A stretch of 64,000 nucleotides of DNA from Kutzneria chonburiensis (lineage in GTDB: Bacteria; Actinomycetota; Actinomycetes; Mycobacteriales; Pseudonocardiaceae): assembly GCF_028622115.1 (NCBI RefSeq), contig NZ_CP097263.1, forward strand, positions 8,877,501 to 8,941,500, in the 5' to 3' direction. A program made the position numbers and the translations under genes. How positions within the stretch are numbered: the stretch's first letter is position 1; each line of letters opens with the position of its first letter. Below the pieces are notes generated by a model. It saw only the letters and a program-made list of their open reading frames with translations, did no database searches and was not told the DNA's origin. Below, piece by piece: positions 38,969-47,204 of this stretch.

Positions 38969-39975
38969 GCCAATCCGTGCGCGCCGGCGATGCCGCCGCG
39001 CGGGATGGCGAGGGTGTCCAGCACCGTCGGCCGGGTCGGCACGGCCAGGTCGACCACGGTCACCGTGGAGTCGAAAATGCCGGCCAGATAAGCCCGATCG
39101 CCCTCGGGCGAGGACGTCAGGGTGAGCGCGCCGGCGCCGGCCGGGGCCGAGCCGACCGGCTCGACGGTGGTCGGCGACGGCCCGGCCCACACCGTCAATC
39201 GGCCGTCGGACTGTTGGTTCGGGCCGAACGCGACGCCGTTCGGCCCGAGCTCGCCGGCCAGCAGCAGGCCGGTCGACGTCCAGTGCACCGGGATCACGAA
39301 CCGTTCGGTCGGCAGCGTCCGCACGATCGTGCCGGTCCGGGTGTCGATCAACCGCACGCCCGGCTCCGCGCCGCGGGTACTGGCCTTCGGTGCGGCCACG
39401 GCGATCGTCGAGCCGTCGGGGCTGACCGCGATGCCCTCACTGCCCGGCACGGCGATCTTGTCCACCAGCGCGCCGGTGGCCAGTTCGACGACCGTGACGT
39501 ACGGGGCTTCTTTGTTGGTGGCGTAGCCGAGGTCTCCGTTGATGGCGAACCAGTGCGGACCGGGGGCCAGCGTGTCGATCCGCCGCAGCACACGACGGCT
39601 GACCGTGTCCAGCACGACCACCCCGCCGGTGCCGGCCGGCCCGGCCTCGACGCTGACGTAGAGCAGTCGCCGGGCCGCGTCCAGCGCCAGCCCGTGCGGG
39701 CCGTGCTCGGGCGACAGGTCCAGCACCTCGATGATCTTCCCGCCGTCCGGGTCGATCACGGTGAGCTGGTGGTTGCGGCCGGCATTCTTGTCGTAGTAGC
39801 CGTCGTGATACGTGGTGGTGCAGTACAGCAGGCGATGCTCGGCGTCGAACAGCAGCTCGTGCGGCTGGGCCGGCACGGTCAGCACCGTCCGCGCGCCGTG
39901 GTCGACGGCGTCCAGCAGGGTGACGGTGGCGGCGCCCTGGCTGACCACCGCGAGTTGGTCACCGGTGTTCGGCAT
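38950..39975 (-). CDS. YVTN/YncE-type beta-propeller protein
   Basis: 341 residues from the ATG at 39975, AAGGAGG upstream. Repeated blades such as LAVVSQGAATVTLLDAV, LLYVSVEAGPAGTGGVVVLDTVSRRV, GIAVSPDGSTIAVAAP, YLAGIFDSTVTVVDLA are typical of seven-bladed YVTN propellers. No signal peptide, so cytoplasmic here. Function unknown; lactonase- or binding-type roles are possible. It diverges from a LysR gene, the usual position for a LysR-controlled target. Confidence 0.85.
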   Translation of the reverse strand: MPNTGDQLAVVSQGAATVTLLDAVDHGARTVLTVPAQPHELLFDAEHRLLYCTTTYHDGYYDKNAGRNHQLTVIDPDGGKIIEVLDLSPEHGPHGLALDAARRLLYVSVEAGPAGTGGVVVLDTVSRRVLRRIDTLAPGPHWFAINGDLGYATNKEAPYVTVVELATGALVDKIAVPGSEGIAVSPDGSTIAVAAPKASTRGAEPGVRLIDTRTGTIVRTLPTERFVIPVHWTSTGLLLAGELGPNGVAFGPNQQSDGRLTVWAGPSPTTVEPVGSAPAGAGALTLTSSPEGDRAYLAGIFDSTVTVVDLAVPTRPTVLDTLAIPRGGIAGAHGLAYIPAA

Positions 39976-40051
39976 GGTGGCCCTCCTTCGTTGTCGTGCC
40001 ACCAACGCTAGGAGCGCTCCGACCGGTCGTGCCACGCAAAGATGACAATGG

Positions 40052-40074
40052 ATAGTTGCGTACGCTGCAACTAT
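40052..40074 (+). promoter_or_regulatory. LysR-type operator overlapping the lysR start codon
   Basis: Perfect palindrome atagttgc-gtacgct-gcaactat (8-bp arms, 7-bp spacer). It covers the likely -10 TACGCT (40061-40066) and the first bases of the ATG at 40073, and lies in the gap shared with the propeller gene. Fits the T-N11-A architecture of LysR sites and implies autorepression. Confidence 0.8.
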
Positions 40075-40957
40075 GGAACTCGACCTGAATCTGCTGCGCG
40101 TGTTCGACGCCCTGCTCCAGGACGGCAGCGTGACGGGCGCGGCTGAGCGCCTGCACCTGTCCATCCCGGCCACGAGCCGGGCGTTGGGCCGGCTGCGGCG
40201 GGCCATGGACGACCCGATCCTGGTGCGGGCCGGCCGTGGCATGGCCCCGACGCCGTTCGCGCTGCGCACCGCGCCTCGCGTGCGGTCACTGCTGGACGAG
40301 GCCGCCGCGCTGATCAGCGCCGACCGCGAGGTCTCGGTCGCCGACCTCAAGCGGACTTTCACCTTGCGTATCAACGATGGCGTGGCCGCCACGCTCGTCA
40401 CGGCCGTGATGGACGCCGTCGCGGCCGTCGCGCCCGGTGTGGTGCTGCGTTTCGTCGCCGAGGGCAGCGAGAGCACCGAGGCCTTGCGTGACGGCTCGAT
40501 CGACATCGACATCGGCGTGGTCGACGACATCGCCCCGGACATCCGCACTTTGGCCCTGTACCGGGAACATCTGGTCGGCGTCGTCCGGGCGGACAGCCCG
40601 CTGAGCCGACGGCCGACCCTGGCCCAGCTGTGCCGGCATCCGCACGTCTCGGCGTCACGTCGGGGCCGGTCCCGCGGACCGCTCGACGACGTGCTGGAAG
40701 CCGTTGGGCGGCAACGGCATGTCGCCGCCGTCGTGCCGACCTTCGTGGTGGCCCTGCATCTGGTGGCGTCGAGCGGGCTGATCGGCATGGTGCCGTCACG
40801 TCTGGCCGCCATGTATGGCGAAACCGTTGGCGTGCGGTCGTTTCCCATCCCCGGAGGGTTGCCGGAGGTGGAGGTCACCATGATGTGGCACGCCCGTCTG
40901 GACGCCGATCCCGCGCAGCGCTGGCTGCGCGACGTCATCCTCGGCGCAGTGTCCTGA
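40073..40957 (+). CDS. LysR-family transcriptional regulator
   Basis: 294 residues. Helix-turn-helix in LNLLRVFDALLQDGSVTGAAERLHLSIPATSRALGRLRRAM; the effector domain follows with FTLRINDGVAATLV and DIDIGVVDDIAPDI. N-terminus and HxxxSSGLIGMVPSRLA end resemble the NodD/LinR-like group. ATG at 40073 with TACGCT 6 nt upstream means a leaderless mRNA. The palindrome over its start suggests autoregulation and control of the divergent propeller gene. Confidence 0.92.
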   Translation: MELDLNLLRVFDALLQDGSVTGAAERLHLSIPATSRALGRLRRAMDDPILVRAGRGMAPTPFALRTAPRVRSLLDEAAALISADREVSVADLKRTFTLRINDGVAATLVTAVMDAVAAVAPGVVLRFVAEGSESTEALRDGSIDIDIGVVDDIAPDIRTLALYREHLVGVVRADSPLSRRPTLAQLCRHPHVSASRRGRSRGPLDDVLEAVGRQRHVAAVVPTFVVALHLVASSGLIGMVPSRLAAMYGETVGVRSFPIPGGLPEVEVTMMWHARLDADPAQRWLRDVILGAVS

Positions 40958-41014
40958 TGTCGCACATGCGCTTCCCACTTGCCGCGGAGACGCAAATGGG
41001 AAGCGCATGTGGCA
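40957..41014. repeat. Extragenic palindromic element, copy 2 (probable terminator)
   Basis: Perfect 15-bp arms cacatgcgcttccca (40963-40977) / tgggaagcgcatgtg (40997-41011) around a 19-nt loop starting with cttgcc. Related to 13631-13686. It lies between convergent lysR and GH79 genes, directly after the lysR stop. Confidence 0.75.
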
Positions 41015-41019
41015 GTGGA

Positions 41020-42372
41020 TCAGATTGTCTTGAGCAGTGCGGCGCTACCGGCCGGCACGGTGATCGTCACCGTGTGGCCGTGCACGCCGACGAGCTTCGG
41101 CGCCGGGTGGAACGAGCCGCTCTTGTCCACACCCGAGCCGGCGATGGTGATCGCCGTCGAGTTCAGCGACGGCGCGGTCAGCACGTACTCGGTGGCCATC
41201 ATCGCCGTCGAGCGCAGGGTCACCGTGAACGTCTGCGCCGAGGTGCCCTTGTTGTTGACGATGACGTTGTTGCCGATGCCCCAGGCCGTCACGTTGGTCG
41301 CGCCGGTGACGGTCGCCGGGTGCAGCGCGCCCGTGCCGGCCAGCGTCCACAGCAGTTCGCCGTAGAAATCGCCCTGCACGCCCACCGGGACCAGGCCGTC
41401 GTACTTGATCGGCGAGTAGTTCAGCGGCCACTGCGTCGAGGTGCCGCCGTGGAAGTTCACGCCGTCACCGTTGTGCGCCGCGATGCCGTACATGAAGTCC
41501 AGCGACCACAAGGAAGCCGCCTGCACGTTGCTCACGCCGGCGGTGCCGCCGTGGTAGTAGGAGTTGGCCTCGCTCATCCGCCACTGCGGGATCTGGTTGG
41601 CCGCCTTGGCGTTCTGCAGCGCGGTCTCGTCCTTCTCCTCGTAGCCCTTGCCGTTGGAGGCGAGCATGCCGTCGATGGTGCCGGTGGTCATGTCGCCGAT
41701 GTAGCTGTGCATAGTGAGGATCTTCAGCCCGTTGGCCTTCTCCTTGGTGGAGAACGGGGTCAGCCACGCGTTCTGGCCGTTGGTCACGCCGGGACCGTCG
41801 AAGACGGCGCCCGGCACCTTGGCCTTGATGGCCGAGACGAAGGACTCGTACGAGGCCTCGTAGGCCGCCTCGGTGCGGTAGAAGTTCGGCTCGTTGCCGA
41901 TCTCGAACGCGGTCAGGCTGTCGCCGAGCGCCTTGGCCGCCACCGCCGCCTCGTCGGCCGCGAGCGCCGGCGTGCCGGTCTTGAGGTTGAGGCCGTAGAT
42001 CACGTGCCAGCCGGTCGCCTTGACGAAGCCGGCCAGTTTCTGCACGTCCGGCGGAGCCACCTCGGTGGCAGAGCCGCCGGCCCCGGTCGGGTTCCACGGC
42101 GTCAGGTCGACCAGGTTGGCCCCGATGCGCAGCGAGTTCGGGCCGAGCAGCCGGAACAGCCGCACCAGGTCGGTGTCCTTGGCGTCGAACATGCCCGCGC
42201 CGACGCGGTCCTTCTCATAGCTGAAGCCGGCGAAGTCCTGGCCGACGTGGCCGTTGGTGGCCTGGCCGACCGTCACCGCCGGCCCGGCCTTGGTCGCCGC
42301 CTGGGCCGCGGGCGCGGCCAGGCAGGTCACGGCCAGCGCCACCGAACCCAGCAGGGCTGGGAACCGGATCAT
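41020..42372 (-). CDS. Secreted glycoside hydrolase, GH79-like
   Basis: 450 residues with GGAGGTG upstream. Signal peptide ~1-25 (ALLGSVALAVTCLAAPAAQA). The barrel contains VGQDFAGFSYEKDRV, LRIGANLVDLTPW, FEIGNEPNFY (acid/base Glu161) and RMSEANSYYHGG (nucleophile Glu268); the last ~100 residues form the beta-sandwich typical of the family. GH79 members are beta-glucuronidases and heparanase-like enzymes; the substrate is likely a uronic-acid-containing glycan but is not proven. A short palindrome accgattcggt (42430-42440) lies upstream. Confidence 0.85.
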   Translation of the reverse strand: MIRFPALLGSVALAVTCLAAPAAQAATKAGPAVTVGQATNGHVGQDFAGFSYEKDRVGAGMFDAKDTDLVRLFRLLGPNSLRIGANLVDLTPWNPTGAGGSATEVAPPDVQKLAGFVKATGWHVIYGLNLKTGTPALAADEAAVAAKALGDSLTAFEIGNEPNFYRTEAAYEASYESFVSAIKAKVPGAVFDGPGVTNGQNAWLTPFSTKEKANGLKILTMHSYIGDMTTGTIDGMLASNGKGYEEKDETALQNAKAANQIPQWRMSEANSYYHGGTAGVSNVQAASLWSLDFMYGIAAHNGDGVNFHGGTSTQWPLNYSPIKYDGLVPVGVQGDFYGELLWTLAGTGALHPATVTGATNVTAWGIGNNVIVNNKGTSAQTFTVTLRSTAMMATEYVLTAPSLNSTAITIAGSGVDKSGSFHPAPKLVGVHGHTVTITVPAGSAALLKTI

Positions 42373-42454
42373 GGGTACACCTCCGGAAGCGTCACTCTGG
42401 CGGAGGCAGCGGTAATCCTCGCAAGCTGAACCGATTCGGTCAACGGCTGGCCGG

Positions 42455-43411
42455 CTATCCGTCCGTGCCGGCAGCGCGGGCTGTCCTGGAGCTCAGCGTG
42501 CGGAGGTAGTCCCGCAGCTCGGCCGGCTGCTCCACGGTGAAGTCGCAGTCCAGCGTGAGCACCCGGAAGGCGATCCAGCGCACCGAGTCGGAGGTGGCGC
42601 GAAGTCGGCAGTTGGTGGCGTCCAACGCCACCAGGTCCGCTTTCGTGCCACCCATCCGGCGGCGGACCGCGTCGATCGGGGCGTGCAGCGTGATCACCGC
42701 CTGGTAGCCGGGGGAGCGGCCGAACAGCTTGCTCGACACGTAGGCCGCCGCGTCCTCGGCCGGTATGTCGCGAGGCGTGATCTTGGCCCCGGTCGGGCTC
42801 GGCTTCTCCAGCCGGTCCACGCGGAAGATCCGCCAGTCGGCCCGGTCCAGGTCCCACGCCACCAAGTACCACTTTCGTTGCGTGGCGACGAGCCGGTGCG
42901 GCTCCACGTGCCGGCCGACGTCCGGGTCCCCGTAGCGGAACCGCAGCCGCTCGCCGCTGGCGATGGCCGCCGAGATCGCGGCCAGGTCGTCCGGCTCGAC
43001 CGTCGGCCCGTCGCTGCCGAGCAATGCCTGCGTCGCCAGACTCAGCGCCTCGACTCGCCGCCGTAGCCGGGAAGGCAGCACCTGGGACAGCTTGGCCAGC
43101 GCCCGTACCGAGGCCTCCTCGATGCCGTCCACCGCCTGGCCCGCCGCCGCGCGCAGGCCGACCGCGATCGCCACCGCCTCCTCGTCGTCCAGCAGCAGCG
43201 GCGGCATCGCCTGGCCGGCGGCCAGCCGGTAGCCACCCTCCGCCCCCATCGACGCCTGTACCGGGTAGTCCAGTTCCCGCAGCCGGTCGATGTCGCGGCG
43301 GATCGTGCGCGGGCTGACGCCCAGCCGTTCGGCCAGCTCGCGGCCCGACCACTCCCGGGGCATCTGGAGCAGCGACAGCAGCCTGAGCAGCCGGGCCGGC
43401 GTGTCCGTCAT
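42455..43411 (-). CDS. HTH-WYL domain transcriptional regulator (YafY type)
   Basis: 318 residues from the ATG at 43411. Winged HTH at the N-terminus (LLRLLSLLQMPREWSGRELAERLGVSPRTIRRDIDRLRELDYPV) and a WYL domain (VEPHRLVATQRKWYLVAWDLDRADWRIFRVDRLE). WYL domains bind small ligands or nucleic acid. TATAGT lies 7 nt before the start (leaderless). It diverges from the DNA glycosylase gene with a 54-bp gap and is a plausible regulator of it. Confidence 0.93.
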   Translation of the reverse strand: MTDTPARLLRLLSLLQMPREWSGRELAERLGVSPRTIRRDIDRLRELDYPVQASMGAEGGYRLAAGQAMPPLLLDDEEAVAIAVGLRAAAGQAVDGIEEASVRALAKLSQVLPSRLRRRVEALSLATQALLGSDGPTVEPDDLAAISAAIASGERLRFRYGDPDVGRHVEPHRLVATQRKWYLVAWDLDRADWRIFRVDRLEKPSPTGAKITPRDIPAEDAAAYVSSKLFGRSPGYQAVITLHAPIDAVRRRMGGTKADLVALDATNCRLRATSDSVRWIAFRVLTLDCDFTVEQPAELRDYLRTLSSRTARAAGTDG

Positions 43412-43465
43412 GCCGTCGACTATATGGGACAGGATCTGACCTACATGGCTCGTAGCGTGGTCGCC

Positions 43466-44347
43466 ATGGACACCGGAACCTTGCCCGCCTGCCAGCCCTT
43501 CGACCTGCGCACCTCGATCCGTTTCCTCCAGGGCTTCGGCGCCTGCCGGGGCGACCAGGTGATGACCGAGGACAGCATCACCAAGGCCGTCGCCGTCGAT
43601 GGCCAGGCGTACGTCTTCCACGTGACGCCCCACCCCGACGGCGTCGCCTACCAGCTGTTTTCCGACCGTCCCGGCACCGACACCGGGCCGGTCCTGCGCA
43701 AGATCAGCGACTACCTCAGCCTCTCCGACGACCTCGCCGACTTCTACGCCAAGGCCGCTTCCGACCACCCCGGCTACGCCCGCCTGGTCCAGGACATGCG
43801 GGGCCTGCACCACGTCCGCTTCCTCACGTTGGCCGAGGTCGGCGTGTGGGCCGTGCTGACCCAGCGCACCCCGCAGCCCGTTTCACTGAGCCACAAACGC
43901 CGGATCGTCGAGGAGTTCGGCCGTCGGATCTCCCACGACGGTTTGGAGTTCATCGCCTTCCCCGAGCTGACCGACCTCCACGGCGTTTCCGCCGCCGAGT
44001 GGGCCGCCCTCGTGCGCAACGAACGCAAGGGGCGCTACCTGGCCAACCTCGTCGCCGGTCTGCTCGACATCGGCGAGGACTATCTGCGCAGTGCAAGTTA
44101 CATCCAGGCCGACCGTGCCCTGCGGGCCATCACCGGCGTCGGCGAGTTCTCCGCCGGCATGATCCTCTTGCGCGGCCTCGGCCGGATGGACCACGTCCCG
44201 CTCGACATGCCCGCTTTCGCCGAAGCCATCACCGAGGTCTACGGTCCCGGCTACGACCACCGGAAACTGCGCTCCCGCTACGGCGCCAACCTCGGTTATT
44301 GGGCCTACTACCTGCGTTCCGGGCTCGGCGCGTTGAGCCGGTCATAG
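43466..44347 (+). CDS. AlkA-like HhH-GPD DNA glycosylase
   Basis: 293 residues from the ATG at 43466, preferred over upstream ATGs because TAGCGT sits 7 nt before it (leaderless) and homology starts here. The helix-hairpin-helix with Gly-rich turn is AITGVGEFSAGMILLRGLG, followed by DHVPLDMPAF with a candidate catalytic Asp; the N-terminal ~100 residues form the AlkA-type beta domain. It would remove alkylated bases. Divergent WYL regulator upstream; its 3' end overlaps the IclR gene tail-to-tail by 6 nt. Confidence 0.83.
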   Translation: MDTGTLPACQPFDLRTSIRFLQGFGACRGDQVMTEDSITKAVAVDGQAYVFHVTPHPDGVAYQLFSDRPGTDTGPVLRKISDYLSLSDDLADFYAKAASDHPGYARLVQDMRGLHHVRFLTLAEVGVWAVLTQRTPQPVSLSHKRRIVEEFGRRISHDGLEFIAFPELTDLHGVSAAEWAALVRNERKGRYLANLVAGLLDIGEDYLRSASYIQADRALRAITGVGEFSAGMILLRGLGRMDHVPLDMPAFAEAITEVYGPGYDHRKLRSRYGANLGYWAYYLRSGLGALSRS

Positions 44348-45085
44348 CATTCTGGTCTGCCTGGAGATGCCGCTGGCCGCCGTGCGGACCGCGAAGGCCA
44401 GGCGGTCGATGTCGACCGACGCGGTGGTCACGATCGACACCGCCGCCACCACCTTGCTGCCCGCCGTCACCGGTGCGGCCACCGAGCACGCGCCCAGCGT
44501 CATTTCCTCGCGGGAGTAGGCCATCTGTTCGTCCCTTACCGTCTCCAGCGTGCTGGCCAGCCGGTTCGGCTCGATGATCGTGTACCGCGTGAAGCGCCGG
44601 AATCCCTTCTCCGCCAACGCTGTCAGCAGCTCCCCGCCGGCCGCCGCCAGCAGCACTTTGCCCACTCCCGTGGCATGTAACGGCAATCGTCCGCCGATGC
44701 GGGTCTTCGCCGCCGTCGATCCATTGCCGTTGATGTTCTCCACACACAGCGCCGTCCGGCCGTCCAGCACCGCCAGCTGCACGTTCTCCCTGGTCGCCTC
44801 CTGGAGATCTTGCATGTACGGCAGGGCAAGGTCCCGCAGGTTCCGGTAGCCGGGTGCCAGCGCCCCCAGCTTCCACATCCTTGACCCAACCCGATACCTG
44901 CCGTCCGGCAGCCTTTCCAGCCATCCGCCCGTGGTCAGCTCGGCCAGAAACCGGTGCGCCGTAGGCAATGGCAGTTCCGTCCGGGCCGCGATCTCCGTCA
45001 GCGACAGCGTCGGCGTCGCCGCGTCAAAGGTCGCCAGGACGCTGAGCAGCCTGCGCACCACGCTGCGCCGGGGCTCGTCCGCCAT
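44342..45085 (-). CDS. IclR-family transcriptional regulator
   Basis: 247 residues. N-terminal winged HTH (RRLLSVLATFDAATPTLSLTEIAARTELPLPTAHRFLAEL) and the C-terminal IclR ligand domain (QEATRENVQLAVLDGRTALCVENI, LPLHATGVGKVLLA). Ligand and targets unknown. Its start faces a 497-bp gene-free stretch containing the hairpin array at 45239-45503. Confidence 0.93.
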   Translation of the reverse strand: MADEPRRSVVRRLLSVLATFDAATPTLSLTEIAARTELPLPTAHRFLAELTTGGWLERLPDGRYRVGSRMWKLGALAPGYRNLRDLALPYMQDLQEATRENVQLAVLDGRTALCVENINGNGSTAAKTRIGGRLPLHATGVGKVLLAAAGGELLTALAEKGFRRFTRYTIIEPNRLASTLETVRDEQMAYSREEMTLGACSVAAPVTAGSKVVAAVSIVTTASVDIDRLAFAVRTAASGISRQTRML

Positions 45086-45238
45086 TTGCTCGACAGTCCT
45101 TTCACGGGCTGGAAGGCCGCTGTCGACCGTACTCGTGAGTCACCGCACTGTTCCACGTCTCCTTTCGCCCCATAGCGGCAAACGGCCCATCGCCCTCCTA
45201 CCCCGCCCCCGCTCCGCCTCACCCCGCCTCGCCCCACC

Positions 45239-45503
45239 TGAGTGGCTCGCTTGGCTTCGGCACCCAAATGAGCCACTCACGTGCCCCGCCTGGAGTGGTT
45301 CGACTCCCACGTGAGTGGCTCGCTTGGCTTCGGCACCCAAATGAGCCACTCACGTGCCCCGCCTGGAGTGGTTCGACTCCCACGTGAGTGGCTCGCTTGG
45401 CTTCAGCGCCCAAATGAGCCACTCACGTGGCCCGCCCCGCGTTGCTCGACTCCCTACCTGAGTGGCTCACTTGGCGCTCAGTGCCAACTGAGCCACTCAC
45501 GTG
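45239..45503. repeat. Tandem array of four ~73-bp units, each a hairpin
   Basis: Units start at 45239, 45312, 45385 and 45459 (spacings 73, 73, 74). Each contains tgagtggctc... ending gagccactca, so every unit folds into a ~16-bp stem; neighbouring units are joined by cacgtg. The first three are almost identical, the fourth has diverged in stem and loop while keeping the fold. Not a CRISPR: the spacers are also repeated. The rest of the 45086-45582 gap (no gene) holds only the operator at 45538. Confidence 0.85.
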
Positions 45504-45537
45504 CGACTGCCCCGCCAAGCTCTTTGTCGTGCGAGGC

Positions 45538-45554
45538 ACTTTGTGTTACAAAGT
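45538..45554 (+). promoter_or_regulatory. Operator-like palindrome upstream of the exporter operon
   Basis: actttgt-gtt-acaaagt, perfect 7-bp arms, 28 bp before the ATG at 45583. Unusually AT-rich for this DNA. Probably the binding site of the winged-helix regulator encoded in the same operon (46190). Confidence 0.7.
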
Positions 45555-45582
45555 TGGCAGGCGATCGCGAGGGGGTGGGCAG

Positions 45583-46193
45583 ATGGAGAGCGAAGGCGAG
45601 TTGTCGCCGGCGGAGTCGCTGGCGCTGATCGAGGGGCAGCGGGCCGAGCTGCGCCGGCGGCGGGGGTACGGCCGGAGCTGATCACGTTTGCCTGGGGACT
45701 GGCGTACCTGCTGGGCTTCGGCGGCTGGTATCTGGCGCTGCAAGGCGTCGTGCCGGCGGCCGTGGCCGGCGTGGTGCTCGGGGTCCTCGGCGCGATCGCG
45801 CTTGTGCTGCCGATCGTGCTGGGGGTGCGGGCCTCGAAGGGGATGCGCGGCCCGTCCCGCACGGTCGGCGCGATGTACGGAACGGCCTGGGGGCTGTCGT
45901 TCGCGGCGAACTCGGTCGTTCAGTCGGCATTGCAGGCGCAGCTGAAGCCGTCCTGGGAGGTCACGAGCCTGATGTGGGCGTCCAGCTCGCTGGCCGTGGC
46001 GGGCCTGATGTACCTGGCCGGCGCAATGCTGTGGCGGGACGTGCCGCAGTACGTCCTCGGCGTCTGGATGCTGATCTCGGCCGCCGGCAGCGTGCTGGCC
46101 GGCGTGCCGGGCAACTTCCTGGTGCTGGCCTTCGCCGGTGGCGGCGGCATGCTGGTGCTGTCGGCGTACTACACGATCCGGCTGCGCCGATGA
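45583..46193 (+). CDS. Membrane protein of exporter operon, with apparent -1 frameshift
   Basis: As written, the ATG at 45583 opens only 32 codons (MESEGELSPAESLALIEGQ...) and stops at 45681. The continuation is in the next frame (from ~45667 to the stop at 46193): GVRPELITFAWGLAYLLGFGGWYLALQG, then four to five further membrane segments. One extra G in the G5 run at 45662-45666 would join them into a ~203-residue protein with a short cytoplasmic N-terminus. I treat it as one gene with a sequencing or true frameshift. It is the first gene of an operon with a winged-helix regulator and an ABC exporter; function unknown. Confidence 0.7.
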
Positions 46194-46582
46194 GCGAGCC
46201 GTGGCCGGAGCTCGACCCGGTCATCCACGCCCAGGCGCGGCTGCGCGTGATGGTGGCGCTGTCCACGCTCGCGCCCGGTGACCGGCTGACTTTCCCGCGG
46301 CTGCAACAACTTCTGGACATGACTGCGGGCAATCTGTCCACGCACCTGCGCAAGCTGGAGGACGCGGCGTACGTGGAGATCAGCAAGACCCACGAGCGGC
46401 GCACGCCCGTGACCTATGTCGCCCTGACGCCCGCCGGCCGGCGGGCGTTCGAGGCCTACACCGAGGGGCTTCGTGCCCTGCTGGGACCGAGGGGGAACCA
46501 CCGTGATCATCGAAGTCGAGGGTCTGAGAAAGCGTTACGGGCCAAGGAAAGCGGTCGATGGTGTCACGCTGTCGGTGCGTGA
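46190..46582 (+). CDS. Winged-helix transcriptional regulator of the exporter operon
   Basis: 130 residues as written; the first ~100 form a compact ArsR/MarR-like winged helix: IHAQARLRVMVALSTLAPGDRLTFPRLQQLLDMTAGNLSTHLRKLEDAAYVEISK, RRTPVTYVALTPAGRRAFEAY. The tail after GPRG is unlike the family and overlaps the ABC ATPase gene by 80 nt. Adding one G to the G5 run at 46491-46495 would instead end the protein GPRGEPP at 46504-46506, giving the usual GTGA overlap. ATG overlaps the preceding stop. Likely represses the operon through 45538-45554. Confidence 0.8.
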   Translation: MSEPWPELDPVIHAQARLRVMVALSTLAPGDRLTFPRLQQLLDMTAGNLSTHLRKLEDAAYVEISKTHERRTPVTYVALTPAGRRAFEAYTEGLRALLGPRGNHRDHRSRGSEKALRAKESGRWCHAVGA

Positions 46583-47204
46583 GGGGGAGTTCTTCGGCGT
46601 GCTCGGCCCGAACGGGGCCGGCAAGTCCACGCTGGTGGAGATCATCGAGGGCCTGCGTCCCGCCGACTCCGGCACCGTCCGGGTCCTCGGCCGGCCGTCC
46701 TGGCCCCGTGATCTGGATCTGTTGGCGCGCTTGGGTATTCAGACCCAGTCGTCCGCCTTCTTCACCCGCCACACCGCCCGTGAGCACCTGCGCCGAGTCG
46801 CCGCCCTGCACCGGGTCTCGAGCGTGAAAGCCGATGGGGTCCTGACCCTCGTCGGTCTCGACGACAGCGCCGACACCCGCGTCGAGAAGCTGTCCGGCGG
46901 TCAGCGTCAGCGGTTGGCCATCGCCTCCGCACTTACTCACGATCCCGAGCTGCTGTTCCTGGACGAGCCCACCGCTGCGCTGGACCCGTTGGCGCGCAAG
47001 CAACTCTGGGGGCTGCTCAAGAGCCTGTCCGATCGAACCGTCATCTACACCACGCATCATCTCGACGAGGCTGAGACCCTGTGCGACCGGGTTGCGATCA
47101 TCCAACGTGGACAGATCGTTGCCGTCGACACTCCGGTGGGTCTGCGTGAGCGGACCGGCACCGCCACTCTGGAGGACGCCTACCTGGCGTTGGTGGCCGC
47201 ATGA
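46503..47204 (+). CDS. ABC transporter ATP-binding protein
   Basis: 233 residues from the GTG at 46503. Walker A GPNGAGKST, signature KLSGGQRQRLAIASAL, Walker B LLFLDEPTAALDP and switch His in YTTHHLDEAE; DrrA-like group. It should power the ABC-2 permease whose start overlaps its stop (ATGA at 47201). Substrate unknown; the regulator and small membrane protein upstream suggest an inducible efflux system. Confidence 0.93.
   Translation: MIIEVEGLRKRYGPRKAVDGVTLSVREGEFFGVLGPNGAGKSTLVEIIEGLRPADSGTVRVLGRPSWPRDLDLLARLGIQTQSSAFFTRHTAREHLRRVAALHRVSSVKADGVLTLVGLDDSADTRVEKLSGGQRQRLAIASALTHDPELLFLDEPTAALDPLARKQLWGLLKSLSDRTVIYTTHHLDEAETLCDRVAIIQRGQIVAVDTPVGLRERTGTATLEDAYLALVAA

Noticed and set aside
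45239-45503. Possible CRISPR array
   Set aside because: Repeats and the sequence between them are both duplicated, the unit is 73 bp with a palindrome, and no cas genes are present.
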